Below, in pieces: positions 10,178 to 19,666 of a stretch of DNA of 56,254 nucleotides. Positions within the stretch are counted from its first letter, which is position 1. Every line of letters starts with the position of its first letter. This DNA is from Bacteroidota bacterium (GTDB taxonomy: Bacteria > Bacteroidota > Bacteroidia > Cytophagales > Cyclobacteriaceae), in contig JADFHN010000020.1 in assembly GCA_022567155.1 (NCBI GenBank), positions 1-56,254 of the forward strand, in the 5' to 3' direction. Under the pieces are notes generated by a model, which ran no database searches, had not been told where the DNA came from, and worked only from the letters and a program-made list of their open reading frames with translations. A program made the translations under genes and the position numbers.

Positions 10178-10483
10178 TGGGATTTTCATAGTTCAGCCTC
10201 CTGCCTGTTTTCTTTAACAGGTCAATATGTATCACCTGCTAAAACCAGATATCTGCAGCCCGTTTATTATCCATAACTCAATTGCCATGTATTACCTCCG
10301 GTTACCAATGAACAATTGTTGTAAGCCATTGATTATCAGTTGATAATAATTTTCGTAAAAATAAGTCCCCTCCTTCGGGCGCCTACGCTCCTTTCTGTCA
10401 TTTCGATCCCGATGCCTCGGGTGAGAAATCTTTACAGAAGTGATAGCAGGCAATCTCCTTATAAACTAAACTATACCACCAAT

Positions 10484-10632
10484 CGTCATTACCCGAATCG
10501 CGATAGCGATGTCGGGTAATCCCCTTGTAAAATTTGTATTTGTGAATAAATTGAAATCAGTGTATCGTTAAGGGGATTACCCGGATTCTGCCTACGCTAA
10601 AGCTACGGCAGACAAGAAACCGGGTAATGACG
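10484..10632. repeat. Inverted pair of REP-like palindromes with different cores
   Basis: Unit 1 (10484-10526) and unit 2 (10570-10632) share the same arms in opposite orientation: gtcattacccg...cgggtaatccccctt-type ends against aaggggattacccg...cgggtaatgacg. The centres differ: atcgcgatagcgat in unit 1 and tgcctacgctaaagctacggca in unit 2. Each unit can fold alone or the two can pair, like a BIME. The rest of the 10178-10692 gap holds only another short repeat of the gtcatttcga...gagaaatct type at about 10398-10428. Confidence 0.75.
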
Positions 10633-10692
10633 TTGTATTCCATTCATCATTACACATTTACTATCATATTATGAGTAAACAGTTTATTTTTT

Positions 10693-10893
10693 TCAAGTTG
10701 AATGCATTTTTGGAGGCAACCTGATCAGATGAGGGTCAATATTGTATTTACCGGTGTCGAGTTCCTCCTTTAGCTCTTGTGCCGATGCTTCAAATAGACT
10801 TGTAATCTTCTGCTTTATGATGTGTCCGGTAAGCAGAAAATCAGTATCGGCAAGATATTTTAATTCCTTTTCGGTAAAAAGTATATCGGCCAT
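10693..10893 (-). CDS. Small hypothetical protein
   Basis: 66 residues, soluble, helical-looking (FTEKELKYLADTDFLLTGH...), no recognised family. It is the last gene of a minus-strand run behind fabH and the 73-residue ORF (gap 29 bases), which argues for a real gene. Function unknown. Confidence 0.45.
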   Translation of the reverse strand: MADILFTEKELKYLADTDFLLTGHIIKQKITSLFEASAQELKEELDTGKYNIDPHLIRLPPKMHST

Positions 10894-10922
10894 CGGGTAA
10901 ATATAATATAAAGACGACCTCG

Positions 10923-11144
10923 CTAAAACCTGTCCGGTTTTTGTATCACCTTGATAACGATTTCATGATGATCTCCGTCCTCATCCATGGTCTTGATGAT
11001 CAGGCTGGGATTGTCTCCCTGCTTGGTTGTGATTTCCTGCACATTATTGGTTGACAGTCCTGAACTGAGTTCATCTTTAAGACGCACAAGTATTTTTACA
11101 AACTCAACTTCGAGAAGACTTGGGTTGTAATCCAGTGTTTTCAT
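10923..11144 (-). CDS. Small hypothetical protein
   Basis: 73 residues with no signal or membrane segment; acidic C-terminal half (TMDEDGDHHEIVIKVIQ) that may form two beta-strands. No family recognised. It lies 51 bases behind fabH on the same strand and is likely co-transcribed. Function unknown. Confidence 0.5.
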   Translation of the reverse strand: MKTLDYNPSLLEVEFVKILVRLKDELSSGLSTNNVQEITTKQGDNPSLIIKTMDEDGDHHEIVIKVIQKPDRF

Positions 11145-11195
11145 AATTGATTTCTGATTTTCTATTTATACAAACAATAAAATTTTCTGGTTGGC

Positions 11196-12194
11196 CTACA
11201 TTCGTATCAGCGCCGATGCCCAGGTAAATCCGCTGCCAAAGGCTGCAAGGCAAATGATATCGTTCTCATTTATTCGCCCTTCACCAGCGGCTTCGCTGAA
11301 ACAAATCGGTATTGATGCTGCTGTCGTATTTCCATAACGCATAATATTATTGTAAACTTTGTCGTCAGCAAGGCCGAGCCGCTTTTGTACAAACTGGTTG
11401 ATCCGCAGGTTGGCCTGATGCGGGATAAGAAGATCAATGTCTTCAATTGTCAGATCAACGGCATCCAGTGCTTCCTGGATGACTTCAGGAAAACGCACAA
11501 CCGCATGTTTGAAAACCTCTCTTCCATCCATATAGGGTTTAAATGATTCATCATCAATAATGTCTTTACTGAGCCGGACTTTCCTGCTGCTACCCGGATC
11601 TTTGAGGTATAACAATTCAGCATACCGGCCGTCGGAATGAATATGGGTTGTCAGGATGCCTTTACCGGCTTTATCCGAAGCTTTTAAAATCATAGCCCCG
11701 GCACCATCGGCAAAAATCACTGTCATGTTTCTGTGAGCCGTGTCGAAGGTCATACCAGAAGACTGAATTTCAGCGCCTACAACGAGCACAGTTTTATACA
11801 TACCGGTCTTGATATACTGATCAGCAACAGACAGCGCATATATAAATCCCGAACAAGCATTTCTGATATCCATGGCAGGGATGCTATGAAGCCCAAGTTC
11901 ACGTTCCAGAAGTACGCCTGATCCCGGGAAAAAATAATCGGAAGAAATAGTGGCAAATACAATAAAGTCAATCTCATCTGCATTCATACCTGCCTTTTCA
12001 AGCGCCATCCTACTGGCTCGAGCCGCCATATTTGCTACGGTGTCTTTTTCAGGATCGAAATACCTGCGTTCTTTTATCCCTGTCCGTTCTATTATCCATT
12101 CGTCAGATGTATCAATCAGTTTTGTTAGGTCCTCGTTAGTGACTACTTTTTCAGGAACAAAATGCCCGGATCCAACTATTATAGAATGAAACAT
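11196..12194 (-). CDS. fabH: 3-oxoacyl-ACP synthase III (KAS III)
   Basis: 332 residues, standard length. Condenses acyl-CoA with malonyl-ACP to start fatty-acid or related chain synthesis. Thiolase-fold motifs: catalytic Cys in DIRNACSGFIYAL, His in LLIPHQANLRI and Asn in YGNTTAASIPI, giving an intact Cys-His-Asn triad. N-terminal VPEKVVTNEDL and WIIERTGIKERR are typical of FabH. Neighbours (SRAP-like gene upstream, two small ORFs downstream) do not include other fab genes, so it may be a secondary copy with a specialised role. Confidence 0.9.
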   Translation of the reverse strand: MFHSIIVGSGHFVPEKVVTNEDLTKLIDTSDEWIIERTGIKERRYFDPEKDTVANMAARASRMALEKAGMNADEIDFIVFATISSDYFFPGSGVLLERELGLHSIPAMDIRNACSGFIYALSVADQYIKTGMYKTVLVVGAEIQSSGMTFDTAHRNMTVIFADGAGAMILKASDKAGKGILTTHIHSDGRYAELLYLKDPGSSRKVRLSKDIIDDESFKPYMDGREVFKHAVVRFPEVIQEALDAVDLTIEDIDLLIPHQANLRINQFVQKRLGLADDKVYNNIMRYGNTTAASIPICFSEAAGEGRINENDIICLAAFGSGFTWASALIRM

Positions 12195-12266
12195 ATTTCT
12201 GTTATTAAGTGGACTTTAATTTAAACATATTTGCTAAAAATCGATTCATTGAACTTGAAATCCGTA

Positions 12267-12965
12267 TCAGTCAAACAGTGAATAATTACCGTACTGGTCA
12301 ACGGGTGATGAAGGTTGTATAAGATCAGGACTGTCGTACGATGTTTTATTAATTCTGGAAGACACCGGGTAAGACTCCATTTTTTCATCCAAAACATTTG
12401 AAAGCACATCTAAATGTTGATCCATGGTCAGATTATCATCAAGCCATTTCCAGCCATTTTCCTTGTTTAGCAATAATGGCATATCCATTGTAAACGATTG
12501 TAATGACTGTTCAGGTTTCAAGGTAATTATCAGGAATGTATGTACAATCCGGCCCTGCTCGTCCTCAAATTCATCCCATAAACCGGGCATTAAAAATGTT
12601 TTATGATTGTTTAAAATATACCGGTATGGGATTTTGCCTTTTTTTGAAACCTTTTTCCATATGTAAATACCATCTGCAGGAACAAGGCAGCGTCTGCTTA
12701 TCAGGGCGTTTTTGTAAGAAACTTTTGAAGTAAGCTGATCTAAATCGGCATGAATAAGCTTTTGGCTTATGGATTTATTTTTTCCCCAGGATGGAGGTAG
12801 ACCCCAGTAATATAAGGAGATATCATTAGGGCTTGAATTTGTTATCACCGGCAATAGTCTGGCTGGTGACGCATTATAGCAGGGTTTGTATTCCGGAAGG
12901 ATCTCTATTGAAAATTTTTTTTCAAGTTCTTCAGACGTTGCAGTTATGGTATATCGTTCAAACAT
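12267..12965 (-). CDS. SRAP (YedK/HMCES) family protein lacking the catalytic residues
   Basis: 232 residues with the fold signature of SOS-response-associated peptidases: the MxxRY start, YNASPARLLPVI, YYWGLPPSWG, RRCLVPADG, MPGLWDEF and HTFLIITLKP. These enzymes crosslink to abasic sites in single-stranded DNA through Cys2. Here Cys2 is Phe (MFERY instead of MCGRY), the conserved Glu of the Y-E-W motif is Ile102 (YIW), the N-A-R triplet is H-A-D (72-74) and the active-site His of the I-H-x-R-M-P motif is Thr159 (FTMDMP). Full length is retained. It probably cannot form the Cys2 adduct. Ten bases separate it from the upstream YheT-like gene. Confidence 0.8.
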   Translation of the reverse strand: MFERYTITATSEELEKKFSIEILPEYKPCYNASPARLLPVITNSSPNDISLYYWGLPPSWGKNKSISQKLIHADLDQLTSKVSYKNALISRRCLVPADGIYIWKKVSKKGKIPYRYILNNHKTFLMPGLWDEFEDEQGRIVHTFLIITLKPEQSLQSFTMDMPLLLNKENGWKWLDDNLTMDQHLDVLSNVLDEKMESYPVSSRINKTSYDSPDLIQPSSPVDQYGNYSLFD

Positions 12966-12975
12966 CAGTGCTAAG

Positions 12976-14052
12976 CTAATAAGATCGCGTCTTAACAGGT
13001 TTATTCATTGAGAGGAATTGAACCGCCCTGCGCTCTGACCAGTAATATTCCGTTTCAAAACTTGCAAACCCGCAATGCCCGCCCCGTTCAGGGGCTTCAA
13101 AGTAAATATATTGATTATCGGCAAGTTTTTCGAAAGGGAAACAGGTTTCGTCTAAAAAAGGGTCATTTCTGGCGTTTACAATCAGCACAGGTTTTCTGAT
13201 GTTGTTCAGAAAAAAAAGCGAACTGCAGGATTTATAATAATCTCTTGCATCCCTGAATCCATGAATAGGCGCGGTAAAAAGATCGTCAAAATGGAAAACA
13301 TGCCTTACCTTATCAATCTGCTCAAGCGAGATATGCTCTGGCAGCCTTCCTTTCTTTTGTTTCACTTTGTTTTTTAATGATTTCATAAACCTTTGTGAAT
13401 ACACATAGTTATACCATTTCATCATTTTTTTGCTGCTCGCTTCCAGATCGAGAGGAACACTGAAAACAACCCCGGCGGTAACCGGGTGAGCGGGGTCTGC
13501 CCCGATTTCTCCAAGATATTTCAATACAAGGTTGCCACCGAGGCTGAAACCAATGAGTGAAATTGATTGATAACCCTGATTCATGGCATGTTTTACAACT
13601 ACATCCAGATCATCAGTAGCACCACTGTGATAAAATCGGTGATGTAAATTTATTTCGCCACTGCAACCCCGGTAGTTCCATGCCAGCGCATCGTGTTTCA
13701 GTAGATTCGATACCGCACGCGTCATGCCAAGCATATAGGGTTGTTGTGAATCGCCTTCCAGTCCGTGACAAATAATAACGAGTTCTTCCGATCCGGTTTT
13801 TAACCAGTCAAGATCAACGAAATCCTGATCAGGTGTGGTTATTCGTTCACGTGTAAGTTTTACATTTTTTATTTTTCGGAATAGCGCCGGATAAATGGTT
13901 TCGATGTGACCGTTAAAAAGTAATGGTGGTGGGCTGTATATTGATTGAATAACCAAATTCTGTTCTGGATTTTTGTCAATAATACACCATTCATCAAAAA
14001 AAATTAAATAATTAGAAATTTTGTAACCTTTCACTGTACTTTTTCGAAACAT
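12976..14052 (-). CDS. YheT-like alpha/beta hydrolase
   Basis: 358 residues. The YheT/ABHD1-3 signature is clear: GHIETIYPALFR, ICHGLEGDSQQPYM, WNYRGCSG, nucleophile elbow IGFSLGGNLVLKYLGE, acid region NARNDPFL and catalytic His in GGHCGF. Family members are predicted esterases of unclear substrate. The N-terminal extension of about 40 residues before SPPPLLFNGH is longer than usual and no alternative ATG is available; a later GTG/TTG start is possible. Probably heads a unit with the SRAP-like gene. Confidence 0.85.
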   Translation of the reverse strand: MFRKSTVKGYKISNYLIFFDEWCIIDKNPEQNLVIQSIYSPPPLLFNGHIETIYPALFRKIKNVKLTRERITTPDQDFVDLDWLKTGSEELVIICHGLEGDSQQPYMLGMTRAVSNLLKHDALAWNYRGCSGEINLHHRFYHSGATDDLDVVVKHAMNQGYQSISLIGFSLGGNLVLKYLGEIGADPAHPVTAGVVFSVPLDLEASSKKMMKWYNYVYSQRFMKSLKNKVKQKKGRLPEHISLEQIDKVRHVFHFDDLFTAPIHGFRDARDYYKSCSSLFFLNNIRKPVLIVNARNDPFLDETCFPFEKLADNQYIYFEAPERGGHCGFASFETEYYWSERRAVQFLSMNKPVKTRSY

Positions 14053-14083
14053 ATCCGGAGTTCGATTGTAAGGGTAAATAATA

Positions 14084-14770
14084 ATGGTTATGAGATTTTT
14101 TACAAGTATTGCCCTGATGGTAATGGCATTAACCCTTATTGGTAATGCACAGAATAAATTTACGCTCAGTGGTTATATACGGGATGCTGAAAACGGGGAG
14201 GAACTGATTGGTGTAACGCTTTTTATACCTGATTTAAACTAACGGAGTAGTAACCAATGTATATGGGTTCTATTCACTGAAAATAAAGCTGGGAGGGATG
14301 GATTTCACCGCCATTGATTCGATGGTACGTGTGACCCCTATTGACAGCCTGGGTACACAGATAAATGAGCATGAGAGAGCAAACGCCGGATCTGATAGTT
14401 TGTATTGGGAAGTCCTGCTGTATGCCAGAGAACCACAGGAAGTTAAAAACTATTATTTATTTAATTTTTACAGAAATGGCCAACTGGCCAGAGATAATAT
14501 CATGGATATTTATGCATTTGACGATACGGCATTAGGAGGATCGCTCGACCGACTTGCCTCTCCCTTTTTTATGCAAGAGGAGATACCGCTACGGTGGAAA
14601 TGATGAGCCTGACCCGTAGAGGATATATAAATTATTTTGATCTCGTGAACGTACTGAACAATGACAGCGGTTTGTTCGGTCCGACGCCAACTAATCCAAG
14701 ATTGAATATATGCGGGGCGCTGCAGGCATCTGGCATGTATCGGCTGTGGCTCGTGAGGAGTTGGTGGTAA
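14084..14770 (+). pseudogene. Deletion scar joining a TonB-dependent receptor start to a DUF4249 lipoprotein end
   Basis: 14084 starts MVMRFFTSIALMVMALT (signal peptide) followed by KFTLSGYIRDAENGEELIGV, the carboxypeptidase-regulatory-like domain at the start of TonB-dependent receptors. A frameshift at about 14240 leads to GVVTNVYGFYSLKIKLG. At about 14295 the sequence changes to the C-terminal part of a DUF4249 protein (LLYAREPQEVKNYYLFNFYR), then after another frame change to EMMSLTRRGYINYF and LNNDSGLFGPTPTNPR, ending at TAA 14768-14770. Receptor and DUF4249 genes normally lie next to each other, so one internal deletion removing most of both explains the fusion. Confidence 0.75.
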
Positions 14771-14890
14771 AATGAGATTGCGTCTGAACAAAGGTTGTGG
14801 AATTTTTGTCAAGGTAAACCGGTTATTTTATTATTCCTGTTGATTGTTCAAACAAATTCCTATTTTCGAAAAAATTTTTTAAAAGCACAA

Positions 14891-17794
14891 ATGATAACAA
14901 GGCTGTTTTTTGTTTTATTTTTCATCCTTCCGGCAGTTGTCATCGGGCAGATCGTACTTGACAATGCCCCTCCTTCATTGCATTGGTTCCAGATCAACAC
15001 GGAGGATTTTAAAATAATTTTCCCCAAAGGGTACAACACAGTAGCTATGCGGGTAGCCAATACAATGCAACATTTGTATAAACCCGTATCAAGCAGTCTT
15101 AAAACGGAACCAAAAAAATTATCGGTAATTCTCCAAAACCGAAATGCGGTTTCAAATGGATTCGTAACCCTGGCACCCTGGCGCACTGAGTTTTTTACCA
15201 TGCCTCCCCAGGAATACAAATTTCTGGGAACAAACGACTGGCTTGATCTGCTTGCAGTGCATGAGTTCAGACACGTAGTCCAGAATGACAAAAGTATTGT
15301 CGGATTTAATAAACTGATTTACTGGCTGCTGGGTGAAAGCGCGTTGTCGGGTATGGGATTTGCTTCAGTTCCTATCTGGTTTGACGAAGGTGATGCGGTA
15401 GGTATGGAAACAGCACTAACGCATAGCGGAAGAGGGCGGATGCCTTCCTTTAATATGGCCCTGCGTGCAGCCTACCTCGAACAAGGCCCCTATAATTATC
15501 ACAAACAGTACCTCCGGTCTTTCAAAGACTTTGTTCCTAACCATTATGTGCTGGGTTATCACCTTTCTACGTATTTGCGGAATTCGCACCAGGATGAAAA
15601 AAATATCTGGGAGCCCATTACGCTGAATGCCTACAAGTATTCCTTTCTGCCTTTTAATTTCTCAAATTCGATCAAGAAATATACCGGCAAACGAGTTGTA
15701 AAAACGTATAACGCCATGGCCCGGCAATTAGTGGATCTATGGAAAAAGCAGATCGCCGGCCTTTCATTTAGGCCATTTACACGTGTAAACCACCGAAAAA
15801 ACAATGTCTTTACCAATTATGATTATCCGCATGTGCTGGAGGACGGATCGGTAGTGGCATTAAAATCAGGTTTATCGGATATTAAAAAATTTATTTTGAT
15901 TTCTGCGGATGGCAGTGAAAGAAACGAATTTACACCCGGCGTTATCAATGACCCGGGATATGTTACGGTAGGTGGTGACCTGATCGTTTGGACCGAATAC
16001 GCGTTTGACCCCAGGTGGGCAAAGCAGGCGTATAGCGTAGTTAAAACGTACAATTTAAAAACAAAAAAATATACATCACTCACACATCATACGCGTTTTT
16101 CCGGAGCGGCTGTTTCACCTGACGGCGTCCGGATTGCAGTTGTGAATAACCAGGAACAGGGGCTGTATCAGATTATGATAATAAGCGCCAACATGGGCAT
16201 AGTTTTGAAAGCGCTGACCACGCCTTCATCTGCCTTTTACTCTATGCCGCACTGGTCGGATGACGGCCGCTACATTGCCGTCCTGAAGCACAGTCGTAAG
16301 GGGAAAGCTGTGGTCAGAATCAATGTGGAAACCAGTGAAGAGGAAGTGTTGGTTGACTATTCCAGAGAAAATATAGGCTATCCGGTGCTGTACAAAAACT
16401 ACCTGTTTTACAATTCAGCTTACAATGGAATTGACAATATTTATGCCCTTGATCTGGAAACGGGTAGTAAAAGCCAGGTTACATTAAGTAAATACGGTGC
16501 TTTTAACCCTTCTTTCGCACCTGATGGAAGTGAGATTTATTACAATGATTTTACAAAAGACGGAATGGATATTGTGAAAATCCCCTTTGATCCTTCAGCC
16601 TGGACACCTGTTGAAAATGTTGAAATACGTCGGGTAGATTATTTTCAGTCCCTGGTTGAACAGGAAAACAATCCGGATGTATTAAGTCAGGTGCCGGATA
16701 AACACTATCCGGTTACCCCTTATTCCAAAGGCAAACAACTACTGAATATTAATAGTTGGGGGCCGTATTTCAACACTTCGGTATTCAACTATAATATTGG
16801 AATTTTCTTTCGGGATGTTTTAAGTATCAACAACGGTTTTCTGGGATATGAATACAATGTAGATGAGATGGCAGGTAAATGGAAATTTGATTACAGCTAC
16901 CAGGGGTTTTATCCCATCATCGACTTTACGGCTTCAACCGGTTCGAGAAAAGCTACAGAAAAAATAATAGATACCACCGATGTGGTGAGGGATGTAGATT
17001 TTGACTGGAAGGAATCTGGGTTCAGAACCGGAGTGAGAGTGCCACTGAATCTTACAAATTCAAAATATGTAACGAGATTAACGGTCGGAGAGTTTGTAGC
17101 GTATAATTACATTTCCGATTTCACAAATGATTATACAGGCGATAATCGGTTGTTTTTGAGGCAGCAGGGCAATGGAAAGTTGGTTAGCAATGAATTTGAA
17201 ATTGTGTTCAGTAATTTTTTAAAAAAGTCGAAACGGGATATCAGGAGCAGATGGGGGCAATATATGGTAGTTAATGCCTTATCAACCCCCTATGGCGGTG
17301 ATTATGACGGAGGATTATTTGCAACTACCGGACTGCTGTTTTTTCCGGGGATATTCAAACACCACAGCACTAATTTTTTAGTGGGGTATCAGACCCGGAA
17401 GATTACGTTAGCACCGGATAATTATACGTTTTCCGGCAAAGTGCCTTTTCCGAGAGGATACGGATCTTCGGTATGGAAAAAATTCATTACACTCCGTACA
17501 AATTATGAGTTTACGTTATGGAATGCAGATCTGGCCATCGGCCCCGTTCTGAATATACAACGGATACGGACAAAATTGTTTTATGATATTGCTCATGGAG
17601 AAATAGATGTTACAAACCGGGAGCTAAATCGCAGGTTAGAGGTTGATTTTGATTACCAGTCCTTTGGCGGCGAACTGTGGTTCGACTTTAATATCATGCG
17701 GTTGCTTCCGTTGCTCAGCGGAGGTGTAAGGGCAGTATATATCCAGGATGTGGGATTAAATTTTGAGATAGTAATAGGAAACATACAGATATAG
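14891..17794 (+). CDS. Surface protein: HExxH gluzincin-like peptidase domain, TolB-like beta-propeller and C-terminal barrel
   Basis: About 967 residues from ATG 14891 (frame is open to 14795 but the signal peptide MITRLFFVLFFILPAVVIGQ starts here). Residues about 25-270 hold a zinc-peptidase-like domain with HEFRHVVQ and the downstream WFDEGDAVG. Residues about 300-600 are WD40/TolB-like propeller blades (VSPDGVRIAVV, WSDDGRYIAVL, FAPDGSEIYYND). The last 350 residues are strand-rich and read like an outer-membrane beta-barrel, ending in a strand. A membrane-anchored cell-surface protease or binding protein is the simplest reading; the substrate is unknown. Confidence 0.7.
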   Translation: MITRLFFVLFFILPAVVIGQIVLDNAPPSLHWFQINTEDFKIIFPKGYNTVAMRVANTMQHLYKPVSSSLKTEPKKLSVILQNRNAVSNGFVTLAPWRTEFFTMPPQEYKFLGTNDWLDLLAVHEFRHVVQNDKSIVGFNKLIYWLLGESALSGMGFASVPIWFDEGDAVGMETALTHSGRGRMPSFNMALRAAYLEQGPYNYHKQYLRSFKDFVPNHYVLGYHLSTYLRNSHQDEKNIWEPITLNAYKYSFLPFNFSNSIKKYTGKRVVKTYNAMARQLVDLWKKQIAGLSFRPFTRVNHRKNNVFTNYDYPHVLEDGSVVALKSGLSDIKKFILISADGSERNEFTPGVINDPGYVTVGGDLIVWTEYAFDPRWAKQAYSVVKTYNLKTKKYTSLTHHTRFSGAAVSPDGVRIAVVNNQEQGLYQIMIISANMGIVLKALTTPSSAFYSMPHWSDDGRYIAVLKHSRKGKAVVRINVETSEEEVLVDYSRENIGYPVLYKNYLFYNSAYNGIDNIYALDLETGSKSQVTLSKYGAFNPSFAPDGSEIYYNDFTKDGMDIVKIPFDPSAWTPVENVEIRRVDYFQSLVEQENNPDVLSQVPDKHYPVTPYSKGKQLLNINSWGPYFNTSVFNYNIGIFFRDVLSINNGFLGYEYNVDEMAGKWKFDYSYQGFYPIIDFTASTGSRKATEKIIDTTDVVRDVDFDWKESGFRTGVRVPLNLTNSKYVTRLTVGEFVAYNYISDFTNDYTGDNRLFLRQQGNGKLVSNEFEIVFSNFLKKSKRDIRSRWGQYMVVNALSTPYGGDYDGGLFATTGLLFFPGIFKHHSTNFLVGYQTRKITLAPDNYTFSGKVPFPRGYGSSVWKKFITLRTNYEFTLWNADLAIGPVLNIQRIRTKLFYDIAHGEIDVTNRELNRRLEVDFDYQSFGGELWFDFNIMRLLPLLSGGVRAVYIQDVGLNFEIVIGNIQI

Positions 17795-17915
17795 CAGGCA
17801 TGTCCGTTTTTACAATTTCGCTTTTGATGTTTAATCATGAAAAGATGCATAGTAAATTGAAAATACTCATTTTTAAACCTAATTTTGTGCCTTCTAAAAA
17901 TTTACCCGATAATAA

Positions 17916-19565
17916 ATGGCCGAAGTAATCCGTATGCCGAAGATGAGTGACACCATGGAAGAGGGAGTGCTTGCTCAGTGGCTGAAAAAAGAAGGAGATG
18001 AAATAAAGTCCGGCGACATTATCGCTGAGGTTGAAACAGATAAGGCGACGATGGAACTGGAATCATATGAAGATGGAATACTGTTGCACCTTGGGGTGAA
18101 AAATGGTGAAGCAGTTCCTGTGAACGGGGTATTGGCCATCATTGGCGAAAAAGGAGAAAATATTGATGATTTGCTGAAAGAAATCTCTGAAACAAAGGGA
18201 AAGGTCACTCCGAGCGATGCTTCGGAAGAACCCCAAAAAGAGGAAGCGGCATCGTCTGAAGAAGCAATTGATACAAGTGGAATACAGGCCTCCCTGATCA
18301 CCATGCCTAAAATGAGCGATACAATGACAGAGGGCACCATTGCTTCCTGGTTAAAAAAAGAAGGCGATGAAATTAAATCAGGGGATGTTCTCGCAGAGGT
18401 TGAAACCGATAAAGCAACGATGGAGTTGGAATCGTACGAAGACGGTATCTTGTTATATATCGGCCCGAAGGCCGGTGAATCCGTACCTGTGGATGGGGTA
18501 CTGGCCGTCATCGGGGAAAAAGGCGCCGACTTCAACAAGCTGATCATAGCCCATGAGGCAAAAAGTAAGACTCCGGAGGTTCAAACAGCGGGAGAAACGA
18601 AGGCTGCGGAATCCGTATCCCAGGTGTCAGCAGCAATTCAAACTCAAGCGCCTACTCCTTCTGCAGAAACTCACACCTCCGGCAGCAATGGTCGTATAAA
18701 AGTTTCTCCACTGGCAAAAAAGCTTGCCGGTGAGAAGGGGTATGACATATCGTTGATAAAGGGAACAGGTGACGGCGGCAGGATAGTGAAGCGGGATGTG
18801 GAGGCCTTTGTACCTTCAGTTCCGGGGCCTTCAAAGGCAGGTTCGGAAGTCCCGGATATAGTTCTTCCCGAAATTGTGGGGGAGGAGCGGTACGAAGAGG
18901 TGCCTTTGTCGCAAATGCGAAAAATAATTGCTCAGCGTCTGGCTGAAAGCAAATTTACGGCTCCGCATTTTTATCTTACCATGGAAATAAATATGGACAA
19001 GGCTATTGAGGCCAGGCAGTCCATGAACGAAGTTTCACCGGTAAAGATCAGCTTTAATGATATGATCGTAAAAGCGGTTGCCGTTGCGTTGAGACAACAT
19101 CCGAAAGTGAATGTAAGCTGGCTGGGAGATAGGATACGGTTTAATAAGCATATTCACATTGGTGTGGCTGTTGCCGTTGAAGAAGGACTTCTGGTACCGG
19201 TAGTCCGTTTTGCAGATAGTAAAACACTTTCGCACATTGCGACGGAAGTGAAAAACCTGGCTACCCGGGCCCACGAAAAGAAGTTACAGCCTGAGGATTG
19301 GGAAGGAAACACCTTTACCGTATCAAACCTTGGAATGTTTGGTATTGAGGAGTTTACGGCCATTATTAACCCGCCTGATGCATGCATTCTGGCTGTTGGG
19401 GGAATAAAACAGACTGCTATTGTTAAAAACGGACAAATAGTACCCGGTAATCTGATGAAGGTCACCATGTCATGCGACCACCGGGCCGTGGACGGTATGG
19501 CAGGATCTGCCTTTTTACAAACATTGAAAGAACTTCTGGAAGATCCGGTGCGGATTTTGATTTAA
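17916..19565 (+). CDS. pdhC: Pyruvate dehydrogenase E2, dihydrolipoamide acetyltransferase
   Basis: 549 residues: two near-identical lipoyl domains (about 2-77 and 128-203), each with the lipoylated Lys in VETDKATMELES, Ala/Pro-rich linkers, a peripheral-subunit-binding domain (VSPLAKKLAGEKGYD... GDGGRIVKRDVEAF) and the acyltransferase domain with the catalytic SCDHRAVDGMAG. Transfers acetyl groups to CoA in the pyruvate dehydrogenase complex. No E1 or E3 gene is adjacent, which is common in Bacteroidota. Followed by hslV. Confidence 0.93.
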   Translation: MAEVIRMPKMSDTMEEGVLAQWLKKEGDEIKSGDIIAEVETDKATMELESYEDGILLHLGVKNGEAVPVNGVLAIIGEKGENIDDLLKEISETKGKVTPSDASEEPQKEEAASSEEAIDTSGIQASLITMPKMSDTMTEGTIASWLKKEGDEIKSGDVLAEVETDKATMELESYEDGILLYIGPKAGESVPVDGVLAVIGEKGADFNKLIIAHEAKSKTPEVQTAGETKAAESVSQVSAAIQTQAPTPSAETHTSGSNGRIKVSPLAKKLAGEKGYDISLIKGTGDGGRIVKRDVEAFVPSVPGPSKAGSEVPDIVLPEIVGEERYEEVPLSQMRKIIAQRLAESKFTAPHFYLTMEINMDKAIEARQSMNEVSPVKISFNDMIVKAVAVALRQHPKVNVSWLGDRIRFNKHIHIGVAVAVEEGLLVPVVRFADSKTLSHIATEVKNLATRAHEKKLQPEDWEGNTFTVSNLGMFGIEEFTAIINPPDACILAVGGIKQTAIVKNGQIVPGNLMKVTMSCDHRAVDGMAGSAFLQTLKELLEDPVRILI

Positions 19566-19593
19566 ATATCAATTATTTCCTTAATTACGAAAA

Positions 19594-19666
19594 CCTCCAG
19601 GGTTTGTTCTGATAGTTAGTAAGTTGTATAAAAATTGAGGAGATTTAATAAATGAAACCCTGGAGG
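19594..19666. promoter_or_regulatory. Long-spaced inverted repeat covering the hslV ribosome-binding site
   Basis: Perfect 12-base arms, cctccagggttt at 19594-19605 and aaaccctggagg at 19655-19666, separated by 49 bases. The right arm contains GGAGG, 5 bases before the ATG at 19672. If the mRNA pairs, the ribosome-binding site of hslV would be hidden. It could instead be an E2 terminator or a protein-binding site. Confidence 0.4.

Noticed and set aside
12221-12409. 62-codon minus-strand open frame overlapping the SRAP-like gene end
   Set aside because: Overlaps the real gene in another frame and has no supporting features.
17975-18547. 190-codon minus-strand open frame inside the E2 gene
   Set aside because: Antisense shadow of the two lipoyl domains; codon pattern follows the E2 frame.
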